DNA of 64,000 nucleotides, from assembly GCA_963778675.1 (NCBI GenBank), contig CAVZVI010000011.1:992001-1056000 (forward strand), read 5' to 3'. Positions 43,439 through 53,204 of the stretch are shown one piece after another. How positions within the stretch are numbered: the first letter of the stretch is position 1; each line of letters begins with the position of its first letter. This stretch comes from CAWCDJ01 sp963778675. Lineage in GTDB: Bacteria > Acidobacteriota > Terriglobia > Bryobacterales > Bryobacteraceae. The translations under genes and the position numbers were made by a program. The notes beneath the pieces were generated by a model. That model was given only the letters and a program-made list of their open reading frames with translations, was not told where the DNA came from and ran no database searches.

Positions 43439-44236
43439 CTAGTGCAGCGGGTATCCGCGGATCAGTTTGAAGGTCCGCGACCAGCGGGTTTTCGTGAAGA
43501 AGTGGGTCACCACATCCACGATGTGATCGACTCCGATGTTGGGGTTGGTCAGGTCCTGGGTGGGCGCCTCGAACGACCAGTAGATCAGCAGCGGGGTGCC
43601 CACAATATTCTCGCGCGGCACGAACCCCCAGTAGCGGCTGTCGAGCGAATCGTCGCGATTGTCCCCCATGGCGAAGAGGCAGTCTGGGGGCACCACCACC
43701 TCGCCATTCACCACGTGGTTCTGCAGCATGTCGAGAGCGCTGGGGGGCAGCGACACGTCCGGCGAGGATGGAAAATTATCGCGGTACGAATCGATGTAGG
43801 AGGTTCGGTGGATGGCGTAGGGCTCGTTGACCAGGTGGCCATTGAGCATGAGTTGCTTGTTGACCAGGCGGATGTGGTCGCCGGGCAGGCCGATGGCGCG
43901 CTTGACGTAGTCCTGGCTGATGTCGCGCGGATAGCGGAAGACAATCACATCGCCGCGCCGCACGTCGCGGTAGGGCAGCAGGTGCCTGGAGATGGGCCCT
44001 GACGGCGCGTAGACCAGCTTGTCGACCAGCACGTGGTCGCCGATCAGCAGCGTGTTCTCCATCGAAGCGCTGGGAATGACAAAAGCCTGCACCAGCGTCG
44101 TGGTCGCGAACAACAGCAGAATGATCGTCACCGCCCACTCGGCGACGAACCCGCGGCGCACGTCGCGGGTGAGTTCCGTATACCGGCTCCATAAACCGGG
44201 TCGCGCAGTCTGTTCCTGAGTCTCCACTGCAGTCAT
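43439..44236 (-). CDS. lepB: Signal peptidase I
   Basis: The 265-aa protease is anchored by one span (WAVTIILLLFATTTLVQAF) and has box B VIPSASMENTLLIGDHVLVD with the catalytic Ser, box D DYVKRAIGLPGDHI with the catalytic Lys, and box E MGDNRDDSLDSRYWG. It removes signal peptides of exported proteins, many of which are encoded in this window. Confidence 0.95.
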   Translation of the reverse strand: MTAVETQEQTARPGLWSRYTELTRDVRRGFVAEWAVTIILLLFATTTLVQAFVIPSASMENTLLIGDHVLVDKLVYAPSGPISRHLLPYRDVRRGDVIVFRYPRDISQDYVKRAIGLPGDHIRLVNKQLMLNGHLVNEPYAIHRTSYIDSYRDNFPSSPDVSLPPSALDMLQNHVVNGEVVVPPDCLFAMGDNRDDSLDSRYWGFVPRENIVGTPLLIYWSFEAPTQDLTNPNIGVDHIVDVVTHFFTKTRWSRTFKLIRGYPLH

Positions 44237-44300
44237 TGTATCGGATACGACGGGACCCTACCGTGTTGGTCTGGTACAATCGCGATCAAGGGGGGTATGC

Positions 44301-45800
44301 GTGTCAAAACGAGCCACTCAGGAGTTGCCCCGCACCCTAGGCACGCTTCGCGATAGTTCCTATTCCGAAGCGAAAATCGCAGACCGAACCGTCAAGGACG
44401 AACTCCGAAGCAATCTCATCTGTAAGATTCAACGGGGCGACGCCCTGTTCCCAGGCATTCTCGGTTACGATGATACGGTCGTCCCACAGGTAATCAACGC
44501 CGTTCTTTCCCGACACAATTTCATCCTTTTGGGTTTGCGCGGCCAGGCCAAGACACGCCTCATCCGGCAGCTCACCACGCTGCTCGATGAGTACACCCCC
44601 TACGTGGAGGGCTGTGAAATCCACGACAATCCGTACCGCCCTACCTGCCGGCGGTGCCTCGAACTCATTGCCGAGCAGGGCGACGAAGCACCCATCGGGT
44701 GGCTGCATCGCGACCAGCGCTACGTAGAGAAACTTGCCACACCCGACGTCACGATTGCGGACATGATCGGCGATATCGACCCGATCAAAGCCGCCCGCCG
44801 CGGGCAGGACATCTCCAACGAGCTGACCGTGCACTACGGGCTGCTTCCGCGAGCCAACCGCGGCATCTTCGCGATTAACGAGTTGCCGGACCTTGCGGGG
44901 AAGATCCAGGTCGGCCTGTTCAATATCATGCAGGAAGGCGACGTGCAGATTAAGGGCTACCCCATCCGGCTGCCGCTCGACCTGATGCTGGTGTTCACGG
45001 CCAACCCCGAGGACTACACGGCCCGAGGCAAGATCATTACCCCACTCAAGGACCGCATCGGCAGCGAGATTCGAACCCACTACCCGGCGGCGATCGAACA
45101 AGGCATCGCCATCACCGAACAGGAGGCGTGGCTGGAGCGGCCGTCCCCCGTGGAGGTGCGGGTCCCGGCTTACATGAAGGAGGTCGTGGAGCAACTGGCC
45201 TTCCTGGCGCGCGAGGATAAGCGGATCGACAAGCGGTCCGGCGTCTCGCAGCGGCTGCCTATCTCGGCGCTCGAAAACGTGGTCTCGAATGCCGAGCGCC
45301 GCGCTCTGAGGGCCAAAGAGGCGGTGGCCGTGCCGCGCATCGTCGACCTGTACTCGGCGCTGCCGGCCATCACCGGCAAGCTCGAGCTGGAGTACGAAGG
45401 GGAGCTCAAAGGCGGCGATGCCGTGGCGAAAGAGATCATCCGGACTGCCGTCGGACGGGTCTACGACCATTATTTCGAGGGCGCCAACGTCGCGCAGATC
45501 GTGCAGTGGTTCGATCTGGGAGGATCGCTGAAACTGGATGAGAACGTGGACTCGTCCACCATGGTGAAGCAGTTGAGCGGCATTCAAGGCCTGATGGAGA
45601 AAGTAAAGGCCCTGGGGCTCACGCACAACGAGCCGGATCCCGTACGGGCCTCGGCGGCCGAGTTCGTTCTGGAAGGCCTGCACGCACACCGCCGCATCAG
45701 CCGCAGCGAAGAGAAGGGTTTCGCGGCCGAAGAGAAGCGCCGCGAGCCGCGGGAAGAGGGGCGGCCGGAGCGGCCGAATTTCCGCAGGCAGTATAACTAG
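44301..45800 (+). CDS. MoxR/magnesium-chelatase-like AAA ATPase
   Basis: The 499-aa protein has a Walker A variant GLRGQAKTRLIRQL and a helix-2-insert-type AAA core with RANRGIFAINELPDLAGKIQ (Walker B NEL instead of DEL), LMLVFTANPEDYTARGKIITPLKDR (sensor 1) and an arginine region GVSQRLPIS. A CxxC (YRPTCRRCLELI) lies near residue 115. The C-terminal tail is charged. It pairs with the vWA protein 84 nt downstream, the usual MoxR-vWA chaperone or insertase arrangement. TACAAT lies at 44275-44280. Confidence 0.85.
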   Translation: MSKRATQELPRTLGTLRDSSYSEAKIADRTVKDELRSNLICKIQRGDALFPGILGYDDTVVPQVINAVLSRHNFILLGLRGQAKTRLIRQLTTLLDEYTPYVEGCEIHDNPYRPTCRRCLELIAEQGDEAPIGWLHRDQRYVEKLATPDVTIADMIGDIDPIKAARRGQDISNELTVHYGLLPRANRGIFAINELPDLAGKIQVGLFNIMQEGDVQIKGYPIRLPLDLMLVFTANPEDYTARGKIITPLKDRIGSEIRTHYPAAIEQGIAITEQEAWLERPSPVEVRVPAYMKEVVEQLAFLAREDKRIDKRSGVSQRLPISALENVVSNAERRALRAKEAVAVPRIVDLYSALPAITGKLELEYEGELKGGDAVAKEIIRTAVGRVYDHYFEGANVAQIVQWFDLGGSLKLDENVDSSTMVKQLSGIQGLMEKVKALGLTHNEPDPVRASAAEFVLEGLHAHRRISRSEEKGFAAEEKRREPREEGRPERPNFRRQYN

Positions 45801-45883
45801 AAGCGCCCGCTCCCCGACGGCCGCGGCTCGGTGCGGTGGCGGCGCAGGATTCGGGGAGCGAGCCAGCCGGGAGGGGTGCTGTC

Positions 45884-47122
45884 ATGAAGTGGGTACGCTA
45901 TTCGCGCTATACGGGCGAAGATCTCGGAATCGGCGCCGAGGATCTGCTGCAGGCGCTCGCCGATTTCCTCCTGGAGAGCGGTTTCAACACCCAGTACATG
46001 CCTTTCAGCGAGTGGAACCAGCACACGCTCGAAGATCTGAAGCAGGCCATCCAGCAGGCCCTGGAACAGGGCAAGCTCTTCGATAGCGACGCGCTCGAAG
46101 AGATGATGCAGCGGCTACAGCAGATGTCGCCCGAACAGATGGATAAGCTGCTGGAGAACCTGGTTCAAAAGATGGTGGATGAAGGCCAGATCACCATCGA
46201 GGATCCCTCCCAGCAGCAGGCCTCGGCTCCGGGCGTGGGCAGCGGAAAAGAGACCAAGGTCAAGTTCGAAGTAACCGACAAGTCGCTCGACTTTCTCGGC
46301 TTCAAGACCCTCAAAGACCTTTTGGGCTCGCTCGGCAAATCGAGTTTCGGGCGCCACGATACGCGCGACCTGGCTACGGGCATCGAGGCCTCCGGCTCCT
46401 CCAAGCCCTATGAATTCGGCGACACTCTGAATCTCGATGTGAGCGAAACCCTGTTTTCCGCGATCCGCCGCGAGGGCGCCAAGGTGCCGCTGGATATGGA
46501 CTACTCCGACCTCCACGTTCACCAGTGCGAGTACCAGAGCTCCTGCGCCACCGTCCTGATGTTGGATTGCAGCCACAGCATGATCCTCTACGGCGAGGAC
46601 CGCTTCACCCCCGCCAAGAAAGTTGCGCTGGCACTGGCGCACCTCATCCGCACGCAGTACCCCGGCGACAGTCTGCGCTGCGTGCTGTTCCACGACAGCG
46701 CCGAGGAACTGGCGATCAGCCAACTCGCCCGCGTGCAGGTAGGGCCCTACTACACCAACACGCGCGACGGCCTCATTCTGGCGCAGAAGCTGCTCAACCA
46801 GGAGCGCAAGGACATGCGGCAGATCGTCATGATCACCGATGGGAAGCCGAGTTGCCTGACGCTCGAAGACGGCCGCATGTATAAGAACGCTTTCGGCCTG
46901 GACCCCCTGGTAATCAGCCGTACGCTCGAAGAGGTCAACCGCTGCAAGAAGCAGGGCATTCTGATCAATACCTTCATGCTGGCCAGCGACTACGGCCTGG
47001 TCAACTTCGTCCAGAAGGTGACCGAGATCTGCCGCGGAAAAGCCTACTTCACGACTCCGTTCACGCTGGGACAGTACCTTCTGATGGATTACATGAACCG
47101 CAAGACGCGGACCATCCACTAA
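45884..47122 (+). CDS. vWA-domain protein partnering the MoxR-like ATPase
   Basis: The 412-aa protein has a helical Gln-rich N-terminal half (ALEEMMQRLQQMSPEQMDKL) and a C-terminal von Willebrand A domain with the MIDAS motif VLMLDCSHSM (DxSxS) and VMITDGKPSCL. The ATG at 45884 has a G-rich Shine-Dalgarno; an upstream in-frame ATG at 45836 would add 16 unlike residues. In MoxR-vWA systems the pair remodels or loads metal into a client; no client is obvious nearby. Confidence 0.85.
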   Translation: MKWVRYSRYTGEDLGIGAEDLLQALADFLLESGFNTQYMPFSEWNQHTLEDLKQAIQQALEQGKLFDSDALEEMMQRLQQMSPEQMDKLLENLVQKMVDEGQITIEDPSQQQASAPGVGSGKETKVKFEVTDKSLDFLGFKTLKDLLGSLGKSSFGRHDTRDLATGIEASGSSKPYEFGDTLNLDVSETLFSAIRREGAKVPLDMDYSDLHVHQCEYQSSCATVLMLDCSHSMILYGEDRFTPAKKVALALAHLIRTQYPGDSLRCVLFHDSAEELAISQLARVQVGPYYTNTRDGLILAQKLLNQERKDMRQIVMITDGKPSCLTLEDGRMYKNAFGLDPLVISRTLEEVNRCKKQGILINTFMLASDYGLVNFVQKVTEICRGKAYFTTPFTLGQYLLMDYMNRKTRTIH

Positions 47123-47179
47123 AGGCGGCAGGTTTCTCGTCGCGTGGATCGGCGCCTCCGTGCGTGTTACACTTCCACA

Positions 47180-48082
47180 ATGACATTCAGGACTTATCCG
47201 GGGTTAGCAACCATGCTGGGCATCGGAGTAGCGATGCTGGTGTGTCTGAGTTCCACACTATTCGCTGGAAACGAAACGGACTTTACTTACTTAGCGCTGG
47301 GCGATTCGGTCGCGTTCGGCCTGAATCCGACCCTCCTGGCCTCAAACCCGCTCCCGACGCCGGTGGCATTTATAGGATACCCGGAGACCGTCGCTACCGT
47401 TGAACACCTGCTGAACTCCCACAAAGAGGTCAACGCCGCCTGTCCGGGAGAGACCAGCGGCAGTTTTATAACTGCCGGGGTGGCGGATTACGGCTGCCAC
47501 AGCCTTGGCCCGCAGGGACAGCCGCCGTTCAAGTATTGGATCGGCCTGCACACCGCGTATTCCGGCACGCAGCTCGATTTCGCGATCTCATCGCTGTCGT
47601 CCAACAAGCACATCAGCCTGGTCACGCTCGGTATCGGCAGCAATGACGTTCTGTTGCTATTGAACGACTGCGGTAGCGATGCGAACCCGCTGGCGTGCGT
47701 GAACTCCCGCCTGCCGGGTGTTTTGCAGACTTATGCCGGAAACCTGGCGCAGATCCTCACGGCGATTCGCTCCGGCGCGCATTACCACGGCGACCTGGTA
47801 TTAGTTGGCTATTATGCGCCTACCGCTGATCTTATCCCGATTGCACAAGCTCTTAACTCCACGATGATTGCCGTGGGCTCACAGTTCGGTACGATTTACG
47901 CGGACGGATTCACCACGTTCCAACTCGCCGCCGAGCCCTATGGCGGTGATGTCTGCCGGGCCGGTCTCCTCATCCGGCTGGACGCCACCACCTGCGACAT
48001 CCACCCGTCGCCGCTCGGCAGAAATTTGCTTGCCGCCACGGTCCTGGGGGTTATCGCGGACCAGCGGCACCACAACCGATAA
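47180..48082 (+). CDS. Secreted SGNH/GDSL-family hydrolase
   Basis: From the ATG at 47180 the 300-aa product has a signal peptide (to about LFAGNE) and the SGNH blocks: YLALGDSVAFG (Ser), GETSGSF, LVTLGIGSNDVLLLL (Asn) and CDIHPSPLGRNLL (Asp-His). It is an esterase or lipase of unknown substrate. TACACT at 47168-47173 ends 6 nt before the ATG, so the mRNA may be leaderless; an upstream ATG at 47144 is less likely. Confidence 0.82.
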   Translation: MTFRTYPGLATMLGIGVAMLVCLSSTLFAGNETDFTYLALGDSVAFGLNPTLLASNPLPTPVAFIGYPETVATVEHLLNSHKEVNAACPGETSGSFITAGVADYGCHSLGPQGQPPFKYWIGLHTAYSGTQLDFAISSLSSNKHISLVTLGIGSNDVLLLLNDCGSDANPLACVNSRLPGVLQTYAGNLAQILTAIRSGAHYHGDLVLVGYYAPTADLIPIAQALNSTMIAVGSQFGTIYADGFTTFQLAAEPYGGDVCRAGLLIRLDATTCDIHPSPLGRNLLAATVLGVIADQRHHNR

Positions 48083-48160
48083 CTTTGCAAACCGGGGGAG
48101 GATCCTTGACTTGGCACCGGCTATTCTCGATAGTGGACTCGGAACAGGAAACTTCCGGAT

Positions 48161-49060
48161 ATGGCGACTGGCAATCCTCTACTACCGGCGCTCCTCGTAC
48201 TCTGCGCTGCGGCGTTCGCGGCCGACCCGCATGCGCCCGCGGCCGGCGGCCCATCGCTCGAGACCGTGCGCGCCTTCGAGGCGTACGCGCGGCTGGCCGA
48301 ATCGCGGCTGGATTCGGTGGTGCAGAATCCGGAAGGGTTCCTCTGGGCGGATTCGGCGGCGCGGCGGTCGCGGCTGCGGCAGGCCGGGGTGATCTGCGAA
48401 CCCCGGAACAGTAAGGGCGCGCTGAAGATACCGCGCGGCCTGGTCCACGACTGGGTCGGAGCGGCATTCATCCCCGGGGCCACGGCCGCCCGCGTGCTCG
48501 AACTGCTGCAGGATTACGATCATCACCGCGACACCTACCGGCCCGACGTGATCGAATCGCGCACGCTGGCGCGAAACGGCAACGATTTCAAAGTCCGCCT
48601 GCGAGTATTCAAACGCAAAGTGGTGACCGTCGTCCTGGACACCGATTACGACATCCACTACCGGCCGCTCAGCGGCCGCGACTGGCAGAGCCGCTCCTAC
48701 AGCACGCGCATCGTGGAGATCGCCAACCCGGGCACGGCACACGAGCGGGAACGCAGCCCGAGCGAAGACCACGGCTATCTCTGGCGGCTCAACTCGTACT
48801 GGCTGCTCCGCGAGCGGGATGGCGGCGTCTACCTGGAATGTGAAGCCGTCTCGCTCAGCCGTTCCGTGCCCGCCGGCCTGGCGTGGCTCATCGACCCGAT
48901 CATCCGCAGCCTGCCAAAAGATGCCCTCGAGAATGCCTTGCGGACCACCCGCAGCCTAGTGATGCAGCGCTCCGGCGCTCTCCGGCGACCGACTTTGCGG
49001 TTTCCTGACGTTTTCATGACACTTGCTCCGCCGCAACCGCTAGAATCGGGGTCGGAATAG
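48161..49060 (+). CDS. Secreted SRPBCC/START-like protein of unknown function
   Basis: The 299-aa protein begins with a signal peptide (LLPALLVLCAAAFAADP) and has a middle region, WVGAAFIPGATAARVLELLQ followed by DYDHHRDTYRPDVIESRTLA and later GVYLECEAVSLSRSVPAGLA, with the helix-grip pattern of SRPBCC proteins. Function is unknown. It is followed after 18 nt by a histidine kinase. Confidence 0.62.
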   Translation: MATGNPLLPALLVLCAAAFAADPHAPAAGGPSLETVRAFEAYARLAESRLDSVVQNPEGFLWADSAARRSRLRQAGVICEPRNSKGALKIPRGLVHDWVGAAFIPGATAARVLELLQDYDHHRDTYRPDVIESRTLARNGNDFKVRLRVFKRKVVTVVLDTDYDIHYRPLSGRDWQSRSYSTRIVEIANPGTAHERERSPSEDHGYLWRLNSYWLLRERDGGVYLECEAVSLSRSVPAGLAWLIDPIIRSLPKDALENALRTTRSLVMQRSGALRRPTLRFPDVFMTLAPPQPLESGSE

Positions 49061-49078
49061 GAGATTGCCGCACCGCCG

Positions 49079-50950
49079 ATGCGCGCCCTGGGCCCCCGCT
49101 CGCAGTTGATTCTCTTCGTAGCCGCGGTATTGGTGCCCTGTGCGGTGCTCATCGCGTTGAGCTTGCGAATTGTACGCCAGGACCGCGAGCTTCAGGGGAA
49201 GCGCCGGGCAGACGAGCGTCACCGGATCGCGATGCAGGCGCGCGATGCCCTGCTCACGGCGCTCGAAGCCATCCGGCTCGGGGAAGTAACCGGCGACCTC
49301 GCGCCGGGCCAGCCATACCGATTTCCGGAGACGGTCTTCGTCGGTTGGGCCGAGGAAGGGCGCCTGGCGCTGCCCTGGGAAGCGGAGCACGACCAGGCGG
49401 TCCGCCAGTGCCGCGAGTGGATTGCGCGGCCGCCCTTCGATTCCGCCGTCCGGGCGTGCGCTCCTCTGAGTGCGGCCTGCTATGAACGGGCCGCGGCGGC
49501 GGCGGCACATCCTCAACAGGCCGCCTATGCCCGATGGCTCCAGGCACAGGCGCTGGATGCCTCCGGGCAGTCCGCGCGCGCCGTCTCGCTTTTCCGCTCG
49601 CTGCTCGATACTCCGCCGGAAGTCACCGATCCGGACGGGATCCCGTTGGGCCTCCATGCCGCCCTCTCCATCCTGCAAAGGGGCGCGGCGGACCCGCGGA
49701 TCGCTCCCAACGTGCAGGCCGCTCTCTCCCTGAGGCCGTGGCTGCCGCCGCTCTCTTCGTTCATGGTCACGGAGATCACCGGGAAGCTGCCGGGGGCCGG
49801 CGAACTGCGCCGCCGGGCGGATGCGCTGGTCCGGTTGCTGCAACAGGCCGAAGCCTTGCAGAACGATTTCCCACGCTTGCGCGAGACGTGGAATGGCCGC
49901 GCCCGGCCGCCATGGGTCGCCTACGGGCAGGAGGTCTGGCTGCTCAGCGTGGCCGGGAATCAGGAGACGGGCGCACCTGTCATTGCGGTTCGCGGAGAGG
50001 ACGTGTTCGGCCGCGCGGCGCCGCCCGGCACCCGCTTCGCCGATTCAAGGGAGCCCGGCGGAGAGCCGCTGGGGGAATCACTCTCGGGCCTGAAGCTCGT
50101 GGTTGCTCCGGACGCACCGCTCGGCGGCGGAGGAGGCAATCTCCAGAGCCGCCTGTTCTACCTCGCTCTGGCCCTGGCGGTCGGGGTCACGATGTTTGCG
50201 GCCTGGCTGCTCTGGCGCGACCTGCAGCGTGAGATGAAGCTGTCGGAGCTGCGGGCACAGTTCGTGGCCAGCGTCTCCCACGAACTCAAGACACCCCTCA
50301 CCGCGATCCGCATGTTCGCCGAAACGCTGCAGATGGGCCGCTGCACCGACGCGGATACGCAGTCCGAATACCTGGGCACGATCGTCAACGAGTGCGAGCG
50401 CCTCTCGCGCCTGGTGGACGGCGTCCTGCTGTTCGCCAAATCGGAGAATGACAAGAAGATCTGGCATTTCCGCACGGTGCAGCCGCTCGATGCCGTCCGC
50501 GCCGCCCTGCGCGCCCTGGAGTACCCGCTGTCAGAGCAGGGTTTTCAGCTCCATCTGGCGGTGGAGGACCGCCTGCCGGCCATCACCGCCGACCGGGATG
50601 CTCTCGAGCAGGCAGTTCTCAACCTGGTCTCCAACGCCATCAAGTTTTCCGGCGATGCCCGGGAGATCCACCTGGCGCTCTCGCGGGCAGGCAACGAAGT
50701 GGTCCTGAACGTGACGGACCAGGGAATCGGTGTCGCTCCCGAAGAGCAGGGCCGCATCTTCGAGAAGTTCTATCGCGCCCGAACCGCGGAGACCCGCGCC
50801 ATTCCCGGCGCCGGGCTGGGGCTGGCGCTGGTTTCGCAGATTATGAGGGCGCACGGCGGGTCGTGCGCCGTGAACAGCACGCCGGGCAAAGGCAGCACAT
50901 TTACTTTGCGGTTCCCGGTGCAGCCGGCCCGGCAGGAGGAACACTCATGA
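49079..50950 (+). CDS. Membrane sensor histidine kinase
   Basis: The 623-aa kinase has an N-terminal span (LILFVAAVLVPCAVLIAL), a long (~320 aa) extracytoplasmic sensor region without recognised domain, a second span (LALAVGVTMFAAWLLW), the H-box FVASVSHELKTPLTAIRMFA, N-box NLVSNAIKFSG, and G-boxes DQGIGVAPEEQGRIF and GAGLGLALVSQIM. AGGAG precedes the ATG by 12 nt. Its stop overlaps the response regulator start by 4 nt, so the two form a cognate pair. The signal is unknown. Confidence 0.92.
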   Translation: MRALGPRSQLILFVAAVLVPCAVLIALSLRIVRQDRELQGKRRADERHRIAMQARDALLTALEAIRLGEVTGDLAPGQPYRFPETVFVGWAEEGRLALPWEAEHDQAVRQCREWIARPPFDSAVRACAPLSAACYERAAAAAAHPQQAAYARWLQAQALDASGQSARAVSLFRSLLDTPPEVTDPDGIPLGLHAALSILQRGAADPRIAPNVQAALSLRPWLPPLSSFMVTEITGKLPGAGELRRRADALVRLLQQAEALQNDFPRLRETWNGRARPPWVAYGQEVWLLSVAGNQETGAPVIAVRGEDVFGRAAPPGTRFADSREPGGEPLGESLSGLKLVVAPDAPLGGGGGNLQSRLFYLALALAVGVTMFAAWLLWRDLQREMKLSELRAQFVASVSHELKTPLTAIRMFAETLQMGRCTDADTQSEYLGTIVNECERLSRLVDGVLLFAKSENDKKIWHFRTVQPLDAVRAALRALEYPLSEQGFQLHLAVEDRLPAITADRDALEQAVLNLVSNAIKFSGDAREIHLALSRAGNEVVLNVTDQGIGVAPEEQGRIFEKFYRARTAETRAIPGAGLGLALVSQIMRAHGGSCAVNSTPGKGSTFTLRFPVQPARQEEHS

Positions 50951-51627
50951 GCGTCATTCTGGCGATTGAAGACGATCCCGCGATTCTGCGCGGCCTGGCC
51001 GACAATCTGCGCTTCGAGTCGTATGAGGTGCTGACGGCCTCGGACGGGCAGTCCGGCTACGCGCTCATCCGGGAGAAACACCCGGACCTGATCATCCTGG
51101 ACCTGATGCTGCCCAAGCTGAGCGGATATGAGATCTGCCGCAAGGTCCGCGCCGAAGGGATACAGACGCCGATTCTGATGCTGACCGCGCGCGGCGAGGA
51201 AGCCGACCGTGTACTGGGCCTGGACCTGGGAGCCGACGACTACGTCGCCAAGCCCTTCTCCATCCGCGAACTGATGGCACGCGTGCGGGCGATCCTGCGG
51301 CGGGCCCAGCCGGCAAAAGCGCAGCCCGACGAGCTCCGCTTCGACGACGTGGTGATCAACTTCGTTTCCTATGAGGCGCGCAAGGCCGGGCAGCCGGTCG
51401 AGATGACCCGCAAGGAGTTCCAGCTCCTGCGCCTGCTCGCGTCGCGCGCCGGCGAAGTGGTCACCCGCGACGAACTGCTGAACGAGGTCTGGGGCTACGA
51501 GAACTACCCGACCACTCGCACGGTGGACAATCACATTGCCGCCCTGCGCGCCAAGACGGAAGCCCAGCCGTCGGACCCGCAGCGCCTCAAGACTGTCCAC
51601 GGCGTGGGTTACAAGCTCGTGCTCTGA
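50947..51627 (+). CDS. OmpR/PhoB-family response regulator
   Basis: The 226-aa protein has a receiver with the acidic pair IEDDP, phospho-Asp in LIILDLMLPKLSG, Thr in MLTARGEE and Lys in YVAKPFS, then an OmpR-type winged helix (EMTRKEFQLLRLLASRAG ... TRTVDNHIAALRAK ... VHGVGYKL). AGGAGG lies 7 nt before the ATG, within the kinase gene. It is the partner of the upstream kinase. Confidence 0.95.
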   Translation: MSVILAIEDDPAILRGLADNLRFESYEVLTASDGQSGYALIREKHPDLIILDLMLPKLSGYEICRKVRAEGIQTPILMLTARGEEADRVLGLDLGADDYVAKPFSIRELMARVRAILRRAQPAKAQPDELRFDDVVINFVSYEARKAGQPVEMTRKEFQLLRLLASRAGEVVTRDELLNEVWGYENYPTTRTVDNHIAALRAKTEAQPSDPQRLKTVHGVGYKLVL

Positions 51628-51733
51628 CAATTTCCGTACAAAGTTTGTGCATCCGGCGCACATGCGGCGGCCATCGCGGTGACAAGCGAACGGGCATTCC
51701 GGCGCACCATGGGTAGGTACTCAGGAGGATTGC

Positions 51734-52252
51734 ATGAAACGATTGTCATACGTGATGATGAGCGCCTTACTCTGGTTGAGCCAGGGCCTTTCGTGGGGGG
51801 CGGGGGCGGAGCAACTGAAGTGGGGCGAGCTCGGTCCCCGCGTCGGGCATAGCAAGGTTTCCCTGGCGCTGCCGGGCGGCGTGTATATCCAAGGCAAAGT
51901 TGTGGAGGTGGAGCCTGCCGGCCTGCGCCTGAAGATCTCCAAGACTTCCGACCGGGCGGTGCAGCCCAAAGGCGAGCATCTCATTCCGCGGCAATCGGTT
52001 TCGGTCCTGCACATAACCGAATACCGCGGGCCCGGCCGGCTGCTCGGTACTTTAGGAGTGGCCGCGGCCGCCGCGGGAATCGCGGCGGCGAGCTACCCGG
52101 ATCTCTACGAAGGCCCCGCGGTCATCGCGGTTCCGGCGGTGATCGCGGCGGGAACGGCAGGCGCCGCAGTTGGCGGGTATTACGCCGGAAAGAGACTGGA
52201 TAAGCGGGAAGTCGAGATCCGCATCATCCGCGACCAGGGTCAGCCCGAGTAG
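51734..52252 (+). CDS. Secreted glycine-zipper-like protein, function unknown
   Basis: The 172-aa protein has a signal peptide (ending LSWGAGA), a small beta domain (GGVYIQGKVVEVEPAGLRLK then PRQSVSVLHITEY) resembling an SH3-like fold, and a Gly/Ala-rich hydrophobic region (LLGTLGVAAAAAGIAAAS; GTAGAAVGGYYAGKRL). AGGAGG lies 5 nt before the ATG. Confidence 0.65.
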   Translation: MKRLSYVMMSALLWLSQGLSWGAGAEQLKWGELGPRVGHSKVSLALPGGVYIQGKVVEVEPAGLRLKISKTSDRAVQPKGEHLIPRQSVSVLHITEYRGPGRLLGTLGVAAAAAGIAAASYPDLYEGPAVIAVPAVIAAGTAGAAVGGYYAGKRLDKREVEIRIIRDQGQPE

Positions 52253-52283
52253 CCCGCCGCGGCCTCGCGGTTATAATCTTCGT

Positions 52284-53204
52284 TTGACACCGAAAACCGC
52301 ACTTCTTTTCCCCGGCCAGGGCTCCCAGGCACCTGGTATGGGCAAGGCCCTGGCCGATCAGTTCGCCGCGGCGCACCGCGTGTTCGAGGAGGCTGACGAT
52401 ATTCTCGGCTTCCCGATCTCCCGCCTCTGCTTCGAAGGCCCCGAGGATCAGCTCAAGCTGACCGAAAACACGCAGCCCGCCCTGCTGACCGTCTCCACGG
52501 CAGCCTGGGCGGTGCTCAAGGAGCGCGGCGTGACCCCCGATTTCGTGGCCGGCCACAGCCTGGGAGAGTATTCCGCCCTGGTAGCAGCGGGCAGCCTGGA
52601 GTTCGCCAGCGCGCTGCGCCTGGTCCGCAATCGCGGCCGGTATATGCAGGAAGCGGTGCCGGCAGGCGTGGGGGCGATGGCCGCCCTTCTCAAATTGCCC
52701 GATGGCAGGCTGGATGCGGTCCTGAAACAGGCGGCGCAGGGCGAGGTGGTGAGCGCGGCCAACCTGAATTCGCCGGACCAGGTCGTGATCGCCGGCCACG
52801 CCGGTGCAGTGAACCGCGCCATTGAGCTGGCAAAGGCCGCCGGCGCCCGCCGTGCCGTGCTGCTGCCGGTCAGCGCCCCGTTTCATTGCCCGTTGATGGC
52901 GCCCGCCCAGCAACGCTTGCGGGCGGATCTCGACGCCGCCGTGTTTCGGCCGCTCGCGTGCCCGCTCGTAAACAACTGGCAGGCCAGGGAGATCTCCAGC
53001 GGAGAGGAAGCGCGGGAAGGACTGTACCAGCAGGTGCCGAACCCGGTCCGCTGGGCGGAAACGATCCGCGTTCTGGCCGCAAGGGGGGTAACCCGTCTTA
53101 TTGAAACTGGCGCCGGGGGGGTATTGACCGGACTGCTGCGCAACATCGACCCGTCGCTTGCCGGACAGAAGTTCGGCGAACCGGCCGACCTGGACAAACT
53201 GTAG
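52284..53204 (+). CDS. fabD: Malonyl-CoA:ACP transacylase
   Basis: FabD loads malonyl on acyl carrier protein for fatty-acid synthesis. The 306-aa protein has ALLFPGQGSQAPGMGKAL, active-site Ser in VAGHSLGEYSAL, the Arg in LRLVRNRGRYMQEA and the His in VSAPFHCPLM. I place the start at TTG 52284, one residue before TPKTALLFPGQG, as in homologues. TATAAT (52272-52277) ends 6 nt before it and there is no Shine-Dalgarno, so the transcript is probably leaderless. No other fab gene is adjacent. Confidence 0.93.
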   Translation: MTPKTALLFPGQGSQAPGMGKALADQFAAAHRVFEEADDILGFPISRLCFEGPEDQLKLTENTQPALLTVSTAAWAVLKERGVTPDFVAGHSLGEYSALVAAGSLEFASALRLVRNRGRYMQEAVPAGVGAMAALLKLPDGRLDAVLKQAAQGEVVSAANLNSPDQVVIAGHAGAVNRAIELAKAAGARRAVLLPVSAPFHCPLMAPAQQRLRADLDAAVFRPLACPLVNNWQAREISSGEEAREGLYQQVPNPVRWAETIRVLAARGVTRLIETGAGGVLTGLLRNIDPSLAGQKFGEPADLDKL

